From: CAYGVT01 sp964353355
GTDB taxonomy: Archaea > Thermoplasmatota > DTKX01 > GCA-020343715
Reading direction: 5' to 3'
Assembly: GCA_964353355.1 (NCBI GenBank)
Contig: CAYGVT010000068.1
Span: 1-38,571 of the forward strand
DNA: 38,571 nucleotides
The number at the start of each line of letters is the position of its first letter. Within the stretch, counting starts at the first letter, position 1. This document shows positions 7,620-17,600 of the stretch, in pieces. The position numbers were made by a program, and so were the translations under genes. The notes below the pieces were generated by a model. The model was not told where the DNA came from, made no database searches, and worked only from the letters and a program-made list of their open reading frames with translations.

Positions 7620-8432
7620 TCAGCCGCGCCGCTTGCGCCGGGGCTTGTCCTCGGGCGCCTTGGGCCCATCGGGTGACATGATCGCGCCCAGCCGTCCCAG
7701 GTGCACGCCGTCGATGAGGTAGACCTCGGCGCCCTCGAGGTCCACGTACCCGCGCGCGAGCATCGGCCCCAGCCCGCTGAAGTCGGCGGCGTTGAGGGGC
7801 GTGCCCGAGAGCAGCGCGTTGAACGGGGGCATGAGGATGACGGCGGGGTCCGCGTCGCCGTAGCGCTCGCGCGACCGCTCCCGCACCAGCCGGGTCCGGA
7901 ACCACGCCACCTCGCGCAGCCGGTGGCCCAGCGCGTCCTGGAACTCGACCGCGGGATGGTTGTGGCCCATCACGAGCACCTCCCCCCCAACGACCTCCCT
8001 CGCGGGCCACGTGTGGCCGTGGCACACGCCGAGGCGACCGACGCGCGCGCCGGCGCCGCCGTGTATGTGGAGGTTGCGCCTGTAGGGCACCCACGCCTCT
8101 ATGTCGCCGTCGTGGTTGCCCTTGACCAGGTGGATCTCCGCGACCGAGTCCGCGAGCCGCCCGATGGCCCCGGGAAGCTCCGCCTCCTCCTGCCTCGAGG
8201 CTGTGTAAAGAGATTCCTTGATGTCCCCCGCGAGCACGAGCGCGTCCGCGCGGTTGGCCTTGACGAGCGCGAGCAGCCGCGCGACGACCTCCTCGGTCGC
8301 GGAGGGCACGTGCCATCCCTCCTCCGCCATGCGTCGCTCGAGGCCCAGGTGCAGGTCGCCCGCGACCAAGACCGTCCGGTCGCCGTCCTTGGCGACCAAG
8401 GCCCTCTCGCCCGCGACGGGCTGCACGTCCAC
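7620..8432 (-). CDS. Archaeal SbcD/Mre11-related metallophosphoesterase
   Basis: This calcineurin-like phosphoesterase of about 270 residues has its metal-binding motifs in order: GDLHLG (D26, H28), LAGDIKE (D70), GNHDGD (N106, H107), CHGHTW (H138, H140) and GHNHP (H157, H159). It matches the archaeal SbcD-related single-domain family; the substrate is unknown. The frame is open to a TTG at 8489, but a TATA-like element (CCTTTTCAATTT read on the minus strand, about 8453-8464) sits inside that extension. It points to transcription from about 8432, where there is an in-frame GTG. I therefore use the GTG at 8432; a second GTG is at 8426. The basic tail (PRRKRRG) is notable. It is probably cotranscribed with the export-family gene downstream. 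Confidence 0.87.
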   Translation of the reverse strand: MDVQPVAGERALVAKDGDRTVLVAGDLHLGLERRMAEEGWHVPSATEEVVARLLALVKANRADALVLAGDIKESLYTASRQEEAELPGAIGRLADSVAEIHLVKGNHDGDIEAWVPYRRNLHIHGGAGARVGRLGVCHGHTWPAREVVGGEVLVMGHNHPAVEFQDALGHRLREVAWFRTRLVRERSRERYGDADPAVILMPPFNALLSGTPLNAADFSGLGPMLARGYVDLEGAEVYLIDGVHLGRLGAIMSPDGPKAPEDKPRRKRRG

Positions 8433-8452
8433 GGCGAGGAATGGGTGGGAAA

Positions 8453-8537
8453 TTGAAAAGGCTTTGGGGGCCCGGGAGAGGGCCGTCAACGTACGCCTTC
8501 CGGGACCCAGCCAGCAGGCCCCGCAAACCTTCTTATA
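8453..8537. promoter_or_regulatory. Divergent promoters of the phosphoesterase and gfcR
   Basis: The minus-strand TATA-like element is at about 8453-8464. The plus-strand element TTCTTATAC is at 8529-8537. The latter predicts a start near 8560, 16 bases before the gfcR ATG at 8576. The stretch between the two elements is GC-rich, with no other clear site. Confidence 0.45.
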
Positions 8538-8575
8538 CGGGCGCGGCCATTGCAGGCCCGCAGGGGGCTTCAGGC

Positions 8576-9190
8576 ATGCCCGAGGACAACGGAACCGAGA
8601 AGTGGATCAAGAAGGCCTTCGAGCTCAAGGAGAAGGGGCTCACCACGCCCGAGATAGCCCAGGAGCTCAACCTCTCCGCGGGCACCGTGGACTGGCTCAT
8701 CACCAGGTCCGTCGAGAAGGCGACCCCGCCCCCTGCAGACGTCAAGATCGGCTGGCGCTCCGTCGGCGTGCGCGGGCGCCGCATCAGCCTCCTGAGCGAG
8801 GTCCTGGTCGACATCGTCGTCGAGGAGCTGGAGAAGATCGGCGACGAGATCGACGCCGTCTGCGGCGTCGCCATCAACGGCATCCCCTTCGCCACGTGCC
8901 TCTCCGAGAGCCTCGACTGCGACCTGGTGCTCGTGCGCCCCCTGGTGGGCGACAAGCACGCCAAGTCCGTGCTCAGCTCCAACTTCGCCGGCGTGGCCGG
9001 CAAGAAGCTCGTCGTGGTCGACGACGTCATCGGCTCGGGCAACACCATGCGCCAGGTGCTCGCGACCCTCAGGGAGGCGGGCGGGACGCCCCTCCTGGTC
9101 GTCGTCGTGGTCAACAAGACCGGCAACGACACCATCCAGGGCGTGCCCCTGCGCGCACTCATACGGGCCAGGACCGTGTCCGGCCAGTGA
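8576..9190 (+). CDS. gfcR: GfcR-type regulator: HTH fused to PRPP-binding domain
   Basis: The 204 residues combine an N-terminal helix-turn-helix (about 7-42, with LTTPEIAQELNLSAGTVDWL) and a type I phosphoribosyltransferase-like domain. The PRPP loop is VVVDDVIGSGNTM (about 146-158). These proteins are often labelled orotate phosphoribosyltransferase-like; in haloarchaea the family member GfcR activates sugar-catabolism genes. Whether this one is a regulator or an enzyme cannot be decided from sequence, but the HTH argues for regulation. The ATG at 8576 was chosen from the TATA position at 8529-8537; the open frame upstream overlaps the divergent promoter. The lysS start is 15 bases downstream, so the two are probably cotranscribed. 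Confidence 0.87.
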   Translation: MPEDNGTEKWIKKAFELKEKGLTTPEIAQELNLSAGTVDWLITRSVEKATPPPADVKIGWRSVGVRGRRISLLSEVLVDIVVEELEKIGDEIDAVCGVAINGIPFATCLSESLDCDLVLVRPLVGDKHAKSVLSSNFAGVAGKKLVVVDDVIGSGNTMRQVLATLREAGGTPLLVVVVVNKTGNDTIQGVPLRALIRARTVSGQ

Positions 9191-9205
9191 TCGGGGGAGG
9201 CACCC

Positions 9206-10804
9206 TTGCACTGGGCGGACGTTGTGGCCTCCAAGCTCCTGCAGCGGGGGCCCAAGCACGTCATCTGCAGCGGCACCTCCATCTCGGGCCGCCCCCACAT
9301 CGGTTCCGCGGGCGACGTCATCTTCGCGGACGTCATCGCGCGCGCCGTCCGCCGATCGGGCGGAGAGGCCGAGGTCGTGTGGATACAGGACGACATGGAC
9401 CCCCTGAGGAGCGTGCCTGACCAGATACCCAAGGAGTTCGAGGCGCACCTGGGCAAGCCCGTGTGCGACCTGCCGCCCGTGGGCGGCGAGCCCTTCGTCG
9501 AGCACTTCGTGCGCCCCTTCCTCGCGGGCCTGGCGGCGCTGGGCATCCGGCCCCGCGTCGTGTCCGGGGCCGGGCTCTACCGGGGCGGCCGCGCGACCGA
9601 CCTCGTGAGGGTCGCGCTCGACCGTGCGGAGGACGTGCGTCGCATCATCGAGCAGTTCTCCGGCTCGGAGAAGGCCGAGGACTGGCTGCCGTTCTCGGTC
9701 GTGTGCCAGAGGTGCGGCCGCATCGCGACCACCAAGGCCTACGGCCGCGACGCGGAGGGCCGCGTGCTCTACCGGTGCGCGGGCGGCGTCGCCGGCAAGA
9801 AGGGCATGGAGGGCTGCGGCCACGAGGGCGCGGCCGCCCTGACCGAGGGCAAGCTCGCCTGGCGGCTCGACTGGGCCGCGCGGTGGAAGCTCCTCGGCGT
9901 GACGTGCGAGCCATTCGGCAAGGACCACGCGGCCGCGGGCGGCAGCTGGGACACCTCGTCCGTCATCATCGAGGAGGTCTTCGGCTACCCCAAGCCGCTG
10001 CCGGTCGTCTACGAGCACATCCTCGTTGGCGGCGAGAAGATGTCGAAGTCCAAGGGCAACGTCGTCGCCCTGGAGGAGCTGCTGGAGGTCGTGCCTCCCG
10101 AGGTCGTGCGGTACCTGTTCGTGCGCACCGACCCCAACAAGCACAAGGACTTCGACTGGGGCAAGCTCCCGCAGCTCGTCGAGGAGTACGAGCGCGTCGA
10201 GCGCATGTACCACGGCCTCGAGGCCCCCTCGCCGCGCGAGGACCCCGAGGAGATGCGCCGCACGTACGAGCTTGCCCAGGTCTCGGGCGCGCCGCCTTCC
10301 CCGGCGCGGCCCCACCAGGTGCCGTTCAGCCACCTGGTGACGGTGGTGCAGATCGCCCCCGACCTCGAGGGCGTGATGGCGATCCTCGTTCGCACAGGGG
10401 AGCTGCCCGAGGACCTTGACGGCGCCGCCCGTGCCGTGCTCGCGACGAAGGTCGCGTGCGCGCGCGCCTGGGTGGCGAGGCGCGCGCCCGAGGACGCGCG
10501 GTTCTCCCTCATGGGCGCGCTCGCGCCCGAGGCGGCCGCCATGCTCACGGACGCGCAGCGCGCGTTCCTCGCGCGGGTGGCCGTGGAGCTCGGCAAGGGC
10601 CCGTGGGTCGCGGACGCCATCCATGAGACCGTCCACGAGCTCGGCAAGTCCGCGGGGCTCAAGGCGGGGGATGCCTTCGGGGCGGTGTACATAGCGCTTC
10701 TCGGCAAGCGCCGCGGCCCCCGGCTGGGCTACTTCCTGGCCAGCATCGACCGCGCGTGGGCGCTCGCGCGCCTGGCCGAGGCCGCCACCGCAATTAATAA
10801 GTAA
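9206..10804 (+). CDS. lysS: Class I lysyl-tRNA synthetase
   Basis: It charges tRNA-Lys with lysine using the class I (Rossmann) fold, the form typical of archaea. The HIGH-like motif is PHIGSAGD (H31-S34) and the KMSKS loop is EKMSKSKGN (278-282). A Cys-rich insertion around 170-212 (CQRCGR, then YRC and GCGHEG) probably binds zinc. A C-terminal all-helical domain (about 350-532) would bind the anticodon stem. The 532-residue length is normal. The start is the TTG at 9206, 5 bases after a strong GGGGGAGG site (9193-9200). Its stop overlaps the AT-rich promoter element of the downstream tRNA gene. Confidence 0.97.
   Translation: MHWADVVASKLLQRGPKHVICSGTSISGRPHIGSAGDVIFADVIARAVRRSGGEAEVVWIQDDMDPLRSVPDQIPKEFEAHLGKPVCDLPPVGGEPFVEHFVRPFLAGLAALGIRPRVVSGAGLYRGGRATDLVRVALDRAEDVRRIIEQFSGSEKAEDWLPFSVVCQRCGRIATTKAYGRDAEGRVLYRCAGGVAGKKGMEGCGHEGAAALTEGKLAWRLDWAARWKLLGVTCEPFGKDHAAAGGSWDTSSVIIEEVFGYPKPLPVVYEHILVGGEKMSKSKGNVVALEELLEVVPPEVVRYLFVRTDPNKHKDFDWGKLPQLVEEYERVERMYHGLEAPSPREDPEEMRRTYELAQVSGAPPSPARPHQVPFSHLVTVVQIAPDLEGVMAILVRTGELPEDLDGAARAVLATKVACARAWVARRAPEDARFSLMGALAPEAAAMLTDAQRAFLARVAVELGKGPWVADAIHETVHELGKSAGLKAGDAFGAVYIALLGKRRGPRLGYFLASIDRAWALARLAEAATAINK
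10792..10803 (+). promoter_or_regulatory. TATA box of tRNA-Gln
   Basis: AATTAATAAGTA covers the last codons and stop of lysS. It lies about 36 bases before the tRNA 5' end, a normal distance for an archaeal tRNA promoter with a short leader. Confidence 0.5.
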
Positions 10805-10832
10805 TGCCTAGCCATACAAGGCGACGCAGCGC

Positions 10833-10908
10833 AGCCCCGTGGTGTAGTGGTCAATCATGCGAGGCTCTGGACCTCGCGACGGCAGTTCGAATCTGCCCGG
10901 GGCTACCA
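10833..10908 (+). tRNA. tRNA-Gln (anticodon CUG), CCA encoded
   Basis: The acceptor arms are AGCCCCG at 10833-10839 and CGGGGCT at 10898-10904. The anticodon stem CGAGG/CCTCG encloses the loop CTCTGGA with anticodon CTG. The T arm is GGCAG-TTCGAAT-CTGCC. The discriminator is A, and CCA is encoded at 10906-10908. No intron is present. The first pair is A1-U72, a known feature of archaeal tRNA-Gln used by the GatDE amidotransferase. Confidence 0.96.
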
Positions 10909-10953
10909 CATTTAACCAACGTGATGTCGGAGGATGCCCGCCGCCCCCGCGGC

Positions 10954-11439
10954 TCACCTGCCCTTCTCGTCGAAGATGTCCGCGAGGGGGTCCTCGTCGC
11001 CCTTGGCCCCCCTCTTGCCCTTGCCCCCCTTGCCCGCGGCCCTCGGCACCGTGAGCTCGTGCGGCGGGGGTGCCTCGGACGGTCTCTTGGTCTTGCCGGT
11101 GGCGTAGGCCAGGACCTCCTCGACGGTGGGCTCGTAGTCCGCGTCCTCGCCGCCCCTCACCTTCATGCCCGAGGTCTTTATCTCGACGGGCGGGCCCTCC
11201 TCGATGGGCTCGAACTCCTCATCGGCCACGTCCATGACGGGCTCGAAGTCCTCGCCCTTGTCCTCGACGGGCTCGAACTCCCCCTCCTTCTCCACGACGG
11301 GCTCGAACTCCTCGCCCCCCTCCCCCTCGAGCCCCTCCTCGATGTCCTCGTTCTCCTCGGGCTCCTTCCCGGCGCTGGCCTTGGCCGGGGCCTTCGCCCT
11401 GGCCTTGGCCTTCCCCTTGCCGCCCCTCTTGCGAGCCAT
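10954..11439 (-). CDS. Acidic low-complexity protein with four FEP(V/I) repeats
   Basis: This soluble protein of 161 residues has a strongly basic N-terminal patch (about 1-30, rich in Lys, Arg, Ala and Gly) and a long acidic middle with four copies of an (E/D)FEP(V/I) motif spaced about 11-16 residues apart. A region with YEPTVEEVLAYATGKTKRPSE follows, then a basic Gly/Lys stretch and an acidic end (DPLADIFDEKGR). No domain is recognised. The ATG at 11439 follows a GGTGG site 6 bases upstream, and CCTTATC near 11490 may be the TATA box. The charge-segregated, mostly disordered layout could suit an assembly or nucleic-acid partner; this is inference. The motif is shared with the protein at 2630-3271. 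Confidence 0.72.
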   Translation of the reverse strand: MARKRGGKGKAKARAKAPAKASAGKEPEENEDIEEGLEGEGGEEFEPVVEKEGEFEPVEDKGEDFEPVMDVADEEFEPIEEGPPVEIKTSGMKVRGGEDADYEPTVEEVLAYATGKTKRPSEAPPPHELTVPRAAGKGGKGKRGAKGDEDPLADIFDEKGR

Positions 11440-11568
11440 CGGGACCACCAATCCATACATGCTGGGTGCGGCCTCGGCCCCAGCCCGGCCGATAAGGGCC
11501 AAGACCGTATATCAATCTGTTGGGGCCAATCGCGCCGCGACCAGCTGGCTGGAGCGCTGGACGGAAAA

Positions 11569-11577
11569 GGTCATATA
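11569..11577 (+). promoter_or_regulatory. TATA box of the giant repeat protein
   Basis: GTCATATAC at about 11569-11577 predicts a start near 11600, giving a leader of about 50 bases that carries an AGGAGGAG site at 11641-11648. The segment also holds the divergent promoter of the acidic gene. Confidence 0.4.
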
Positions 11578-11653
11578 CGTTCTCCACCGATGGCCGGCCT
11601 GGCTGGGGCTCCTGGGTGCCCCAGCACTTGGATACGTGATAGGAGGAGACCCC

Positions 11654-14600
11654 ATGCGCCGGCAATTGCTGGGGGCACTGTTAGCCCTTGCGTTCGCGCT
11701 CGTCCTGGCCGTCCTCGTCCTGGCACTCGCTGGACCATCGTCCGCGGCCCCGACCTACATCGACGGTGACTGGGACATCGACAACGGAGATACCATCACC
11801 AGGACCAACGAGGAGATCGTCCTCACCGGCAACCTCACCGTCAAGACGGGCGGGGAGCTCACGCTGCGCAGCGTGACGCTCAAGCTCAACTCCACCTCAA
11901 CCCAGCGCTACCACATAACGGTCGAGGACGGCGGTGTTCTCTACATCTACGACGGCGACGGGAGCCCCTCGACGACGGCGGACGCGAGCCTCATCACCGC
12001 CAACGACGCGAGCTACAACTACGCCTGGTACGTGTTGGACGGCGGTGAGCTCTACATCAACGACAGCCGGGTCGAGGAGTGCGGCGACTCCAGCCCCGGG
12101 GAAGACCTGGGCCTCAACATAGAATCCTCCAGCGTGGTCGTCGATTCCGTCGCCTTCAAGAACTGCTACTACGGGCTCTGGGCGAACTACGCCAGCCCCA
12201 CCGTCAGGGATTCGTCGTTCACGGACATGGAGTCCGTCGGTGTGCACCTGCTGAGCTCGTCCACCAACGTGCTGCGGTGCACCTTCAGCGACTGCCTCTA
12301 CGGCGTGCTCGCCTACTACGCCTACCCCAGGGTCACGGACTCGACGTTCTCGTCCATCACGTGGTACGGCATCTACCTCTACGACGCCGCCGCGGAGATC
12401 GACGGGTGCACCATGTCCAGCATGGGCTACACGGGCATCATCACCCAGTACAACTCCGTCACCATCACCGACACGGTCATCGACGGCGCCGTTTCCTACG
12501 GCGTCCTCTCCTACTACAGCACGCTCATCATGGCCCGCGACACCGCCAACGACTCGGGCACCGGCCTGTACTCCTACCGCAACGCCGATGGCTCCTCCAT
12601 CTCGGACTGCAAGGCCACCAACTGCAGCTCGAACGGGGTCTACGTCTACCTCGCGCCCACGGCGCTCTCGAACGTGCGCGTCTACGACTCGACCACCAAC
12701 GGCATCTACCTCAACCGCGCGAGCGGGTCGATGACCGGCCTCCGCGTCGAGGACGCGGCCGTCGGCCTGTACCTTCGCGATTCCACGAGCACCGTCACCG
12801 GCCTCGTCGTCAAGGACTGCACGTCGTCCGGGCTGCAGTCCTCGGGAGGCTCGCCCACCGTCTACGCCTTCGCTATCTCGGGCTCGTCCACGGGCATCAC
12901 GGGCAGCTCGACGACGACGCTGCGGGCCTACAACGGCTCCGTGTCCACGTCCACGACGAGGGACGTGGACGTCTCGGGCACATCCACGGTCGAGCTCACG
13001 AACGTGACCTACGCGACGGGGCTCGCGCGCGTCCAGGACGCGGGCTCGCTCCTGCACCGGTACTGGTGGGCCGACCTGCGCGGGGTCTGGCAGGACGGCT
13101 CGCCCGTGGCCACGGGCGGCTACACGGTCGCGAACTCGGGCGGCTCTACGGTCCTATCGGGCACGCTGGGCTCGGACGGCTATGTCCGCGCGCTGCGCGT
13201 GCAGCAGACCGAGACGTCCGACATCGGGACGACGACCTACACGCCCCACACCTTCACCGTCACCATGGGGGGTCTGTCCGGCAACCGCGTCTCGACCATC
13301 GACGCCAACAGGCTGGTCACGGTCACCGTCACCGACAGCATCCCGCCCTCTGGCTACATCATGCTAACCGAACCCCTGTACACCAAGGGCACCTGGAACC
13401 AGGTCTCCTGGACCGCGGGCTCCGACGTCGGCGTCGGGGGCATCGAGTACTGGTGCGAGATGTCGGACGTGAGCGACTTTTCGTACTACATCGGCTCTTC
13501 CGGCTGGACCACGTCGACATCCCAGACGTTCTCGGGCCTGTCCGACGGTGTGCTCTACTATCACCGCGTCCGCGCGCGCGACTCGGTGGGCAACGTGGGC
13601 TCGTGGAGCAACGTGGTGTCCTCCACGCAGGACTCCGCGCCGCCCTCCGTCCCCGTCGTGGTCGAGGAGCCCGACCACACGCTGGGCACCTCGAACACCG
13701 TCACGTGGGGCGCCTCGACGGACGCGGGCATCGGCTCGGTCTCCTACCAGGCGCAGTACACCGACGACCCCACGTTCGCGACCGTCCTGGGCACCTCCGC
13801 CTGGCAGGCGGGCACGACCATCACCTACACTGGGCTCACCGACGGCACGCGGTACTACTACCGCGTCAGGTCGCGGGACGGCTTCTTGCAGGAATCTCTG
13901 TGGTCACAGCCCGTGCGGACGACGCAGGACGCCTCGGCCCCGCCCACGCCGGACATGGACGCCGAGGACGGCTACACCAAGGGCCTCTCGAACACCGTGT
14001 CCTGGACGACCGTCGTGGACACTGGCATCGGGGGTGTGGCTTACTACGCGGAGTGGGACGACGAGTGGTGGTTCCCGTCACCGGGCGGGAACTCCGGATG
14101 GCTGACCGCCACGTCGCACACCTTCACGGGGCTGCCCGAGAACACCTGGGTCTACTACCGCGTCCGCGCGCGCGACGCGCTGCTGCAGGAGAGCGCCCCC
14201 TCGTGGGTCGTGTGGTCGTGGCAGGACAGCACCCCGCCCTCCGTGCCGGTCATCACCGCCGAGCCGCAGTGGACCGCGGGGCACTCCAACACGGTCTACT
14301 GGGCATCCTCCAGCGACGGCTCGGGCGCGTGGGGCATCGAGTACAACGTGGAGGCGGATGTGGACCAAGCGTTCGGCTCACCCGACTTCCGCTCCGACTG
14401 GACCGTGTCCACGGGCCACGACTTCTCCTCGCTCATCGACGGCGTGACCTACTACTACCGCGTCAAATCCCGCGACGCGCTCGGGTGGGAGAGCTCATGG
14501 TCCTCGACCACGTCCTCCACGCAGGACGCCTCGGCGCCGCCGGCGCCGAGCATGGACGCCGAGCCGGCCTACACGCCCGGGGCGTCCAACGCGGTGTCGT

Positions 14601-17600
14601 GGTCCCAGGTCACGGACGCGGGCATCGGCGGCGTGGAGTACCAGGCCCAGTGCTCCGACAGGTCGGACTTCAGCACCGTCGTGGGCGACTCGGGGTGGCT
14701 CGGGACCACCGGCTGCACGTTCTCCGGCCTGGGCGACGGGACGAAGTACTACTTCCACGTCCGCTCACGCGACTCCTTCGATACTCGGTCGGCCTGGTCC
14801 GGCGCGGTCTACTCCACCCAGGACGGCTCGGGCCCGCCCGCGCCGACCATCCACAGCGAGCCCACCTACACCGGGGGCTCGACCAACACGGTCTCGTGGG
14901 ACCCCGTGACGGACGCAGGCTCGGGCGACGTGGAGTACCAGGCCCTCTACGACGACGACTGGTGGTTCGGCTCCCCGAACGGGAACTCGGGCTGGGTCAC
15001 GGCCACCGAGTTCACCTTCACGGGCGTGGGGGAGAGCACATGGTGGTACTACATCGTCCACGCCCGCGATGCCGCGGGCAACGAGGGCGGCTACTCGGGC
15101 CGCACGTGGTCGCTGCAGGACGCGACCGCGCCCACCGCGCCCGCCATCACGGCCCAGCCCGCCTACACCGCGGGCACGACCAACACGGTGTACTGGTCCG
15201 GCGCGAGCGACGGCTCGGGCTCCTGGGACCTCACCTACTACGCGGAGGCGGGCGCGACCCCCTCGTTCGCCCCGCCGCTGGCCGACTCCGGGTGGATCAC
15301 CGACTGGGGCTTCACCTTCAGCGGCCTCACCGACGGCACGACATACTACTTCCACGTCAAGGCGCGCGACCAGGTGGGCAACGAGGGCCCGTGGTCGACC
15401 AACACCGCCTCGACGCAGGACGCCTCGCCCCCGCCCGCGCCCACAATCGCGGCGGAGCCGGCCTACACGCAAGGCACGAGCAACCCGGTCGCATGGACGG
15501 TCGTCACCGACCCCGGCGCCGGCGGGGTCCAGTACGAGGCCATCGCCTCGACGAGCTCGGTCTTCGCCACCCTGGACGCGACGTCGGGGTGGGTGGGCGC
15601 CACATCGTACACCTTCACCGGCCTCACGGACGGGGCGACCTACTACTACCGCGCCCACGCCCGCGACGCGCTCGGCCAGGTCGGCACCTGGTCCAACATC
15701 GTCTCGTCGACGCAGGACGGGACGGCCCCGGGCGCGCCCGTCATCACCACCGAGCCCACGTACACCCAGGGCACCACGAACACGCTCTACTGGAGCGTGG
15801 TGACCGACGCTATCTCCGACGGCGTCACCTACTGGGCGGAGTACGACGACGACTGGCAGTTCCGCTCCCCCAACGAGCAGTCCGGATGGACATCGCAGAC
15901 CCAGTACACGTTCACCGGCATCGCGGAGAACACCTGGGACTACTACCGCGTCAAGGCACGCGACGGCGCCGGCAACGAGGGGCCGTGGTCGGCCGGCTTC
16001 ACGTGGTCGAGGCAGGACGCGACCGCCCCGACCGTCCCCACCGTCACCGCCGAACCCGCCTACACCGCGGGCACGACGAACGCGGTGTCGTGGTCGGCCT
16101 CCACGGACGGCGCGGGCTCATGGGGCATCATGTACTACGCCGAGGCGGGCATCGACCCGTCCATCACCCCGCCCGTCCATTCCTCGGACTGGATCGCGTC
16201 CACCTCGTGGACGTTCACCGGCCTCAGCGACGCGGTGACGTACTACTACCACGTCAGGGCGCGCGACGCGGTCGGCAACGAGTGCCCCTGGTCGACGACC
16301 GTGTCATCGACCCAGGACGCGAGCGCGCCCCCCGCGCCCACGATGGCGCCCGAGCCCGCCTACACCCAGGGCGCCACGAACGACCTCTACTGGTCCGCGG
16401 TCGCGGACGTCGGCGTGGGCGCCGTGGAGTACGAGGTCGAGGCCTCGACCAGCAGCGTGTTCGCCGTCGTGGAGGACAGCTCGGGCTGGACCGCCTCCAC
16501 GGGCCACACCTTCTCGGGCCTCTCCGAGACGACCCACTACTACCGCGTCCACGCCCGCGACTCGCTCCGGCAGGTCGGGCAGTGGTCCAACGTGGTCCTG
16601 TCGACGCAGGACGCCACGGGGCCCTCCGCCCCGGCCATCGTCGCCGAGCCCGCCTTCACCGCGGGCACGAGCAACACCGTCTACTGGGGCGCCTCCACCG
16701 ACGCGGGCGCGGGCGGCATCAGCTACTACGTGTGGTACGACGATGACTGGCAGTTCGGCTCTCCGAACGACGCCTCCGGTCTGATCACGGCGACACAGTA
16801 CACATTCAACAACATACCCGAGGACGTGGTGTGCTACTACGAGGCCATCGCCATGGACGCGGTGGGCAACTGGGGCGCCTGGTCCGGCGTGACCTGGTCG
16901 GCCCAGGACGACTCGGCCCCGACCGTGCCGGCGATGACGGCCGAGCCCGCCTACACCGCGGGCACGACCAACGCCGTCGCGTGGTCCGCGAGCGCGGACG
17001 GCCAGGGCGTGGGCGGCATCACCTACCAATCCGAGGTCTCCAACAGCAACACCTTCGCGGTGGTGCTGGACCAGTCCGCCTGGACCGCGGCGAGGGGCTG
17101 GACCTTCTCCGGCCTCGTCGACGGGACGACTTACTATTACAGGGTGCGGGCGCGCGACGCGCTGGACCACGTCTCCTCCTACTCCAACGTGGTCTCCTCT
17201 ACCCAGGACGCCAGCGCGCCCCCCGCACCCTTCCTCGCCGCCGAGCCCGCCTACACAGTGGGCACGAGCAACGCGCTCACCTGGTCCGCGGTAGTCGACG
17301 GCGGCGCGAGCGGCGTGCAGTACAACGCCCAGCGCAGCACGTCGCCGGCGTTCACCGCCGTCGTCTCGTCCGGGTGGATCTCCGCGACGACTTACACCTT
17401 CTCGGGCCTCACGGACGCGACCCTGTACTACTACCGCGTCGCCGCGCGCGACTCGCTCGGGCTTCAGTCCGCCTGGTCCAACGTGGAGCGCTCGACGCAG
17501 GACAACTCCGCGCCCACCGCGCCGGGGTCGATCGCACCTCCCCTCTACACCAAGGGGACGTCGCTCACGTTCTCGTGGACCGCCTCCACGGACGCGGGCG

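Noticed and set aside
8441..8575. 45-codon N-terminal extension of gfcR
   Set aside because: It spans the divergent promoter region including the TATA box at 8529-8537; the family starts just before the HTH.
8576..9190. Pyrimidine-biosynthesis orotate phosphoribosyltransferase (pyrE)
   Set aside because: The N-terminal HTH and lysS context fit the GfcR-type regulator better; catalytic function cannot be shown here.
11165..11653. 163-codon upstream extension of the giant repeat protein
   Set aside because: It is antisense to the acidic gene and spans both divergent promoters. The ATG at 11654 has a strong ribosome-binding site and begins a signal peptide.
12079..16746. 1555-codon open frame, same strand, other phase, in the giant gene
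   Set aside because: Its composition (Arg/His/Gly/Leu) is that of a phase-shifted repeat, with no signal peptide or motif. The in-phase frame encodes clear domains.
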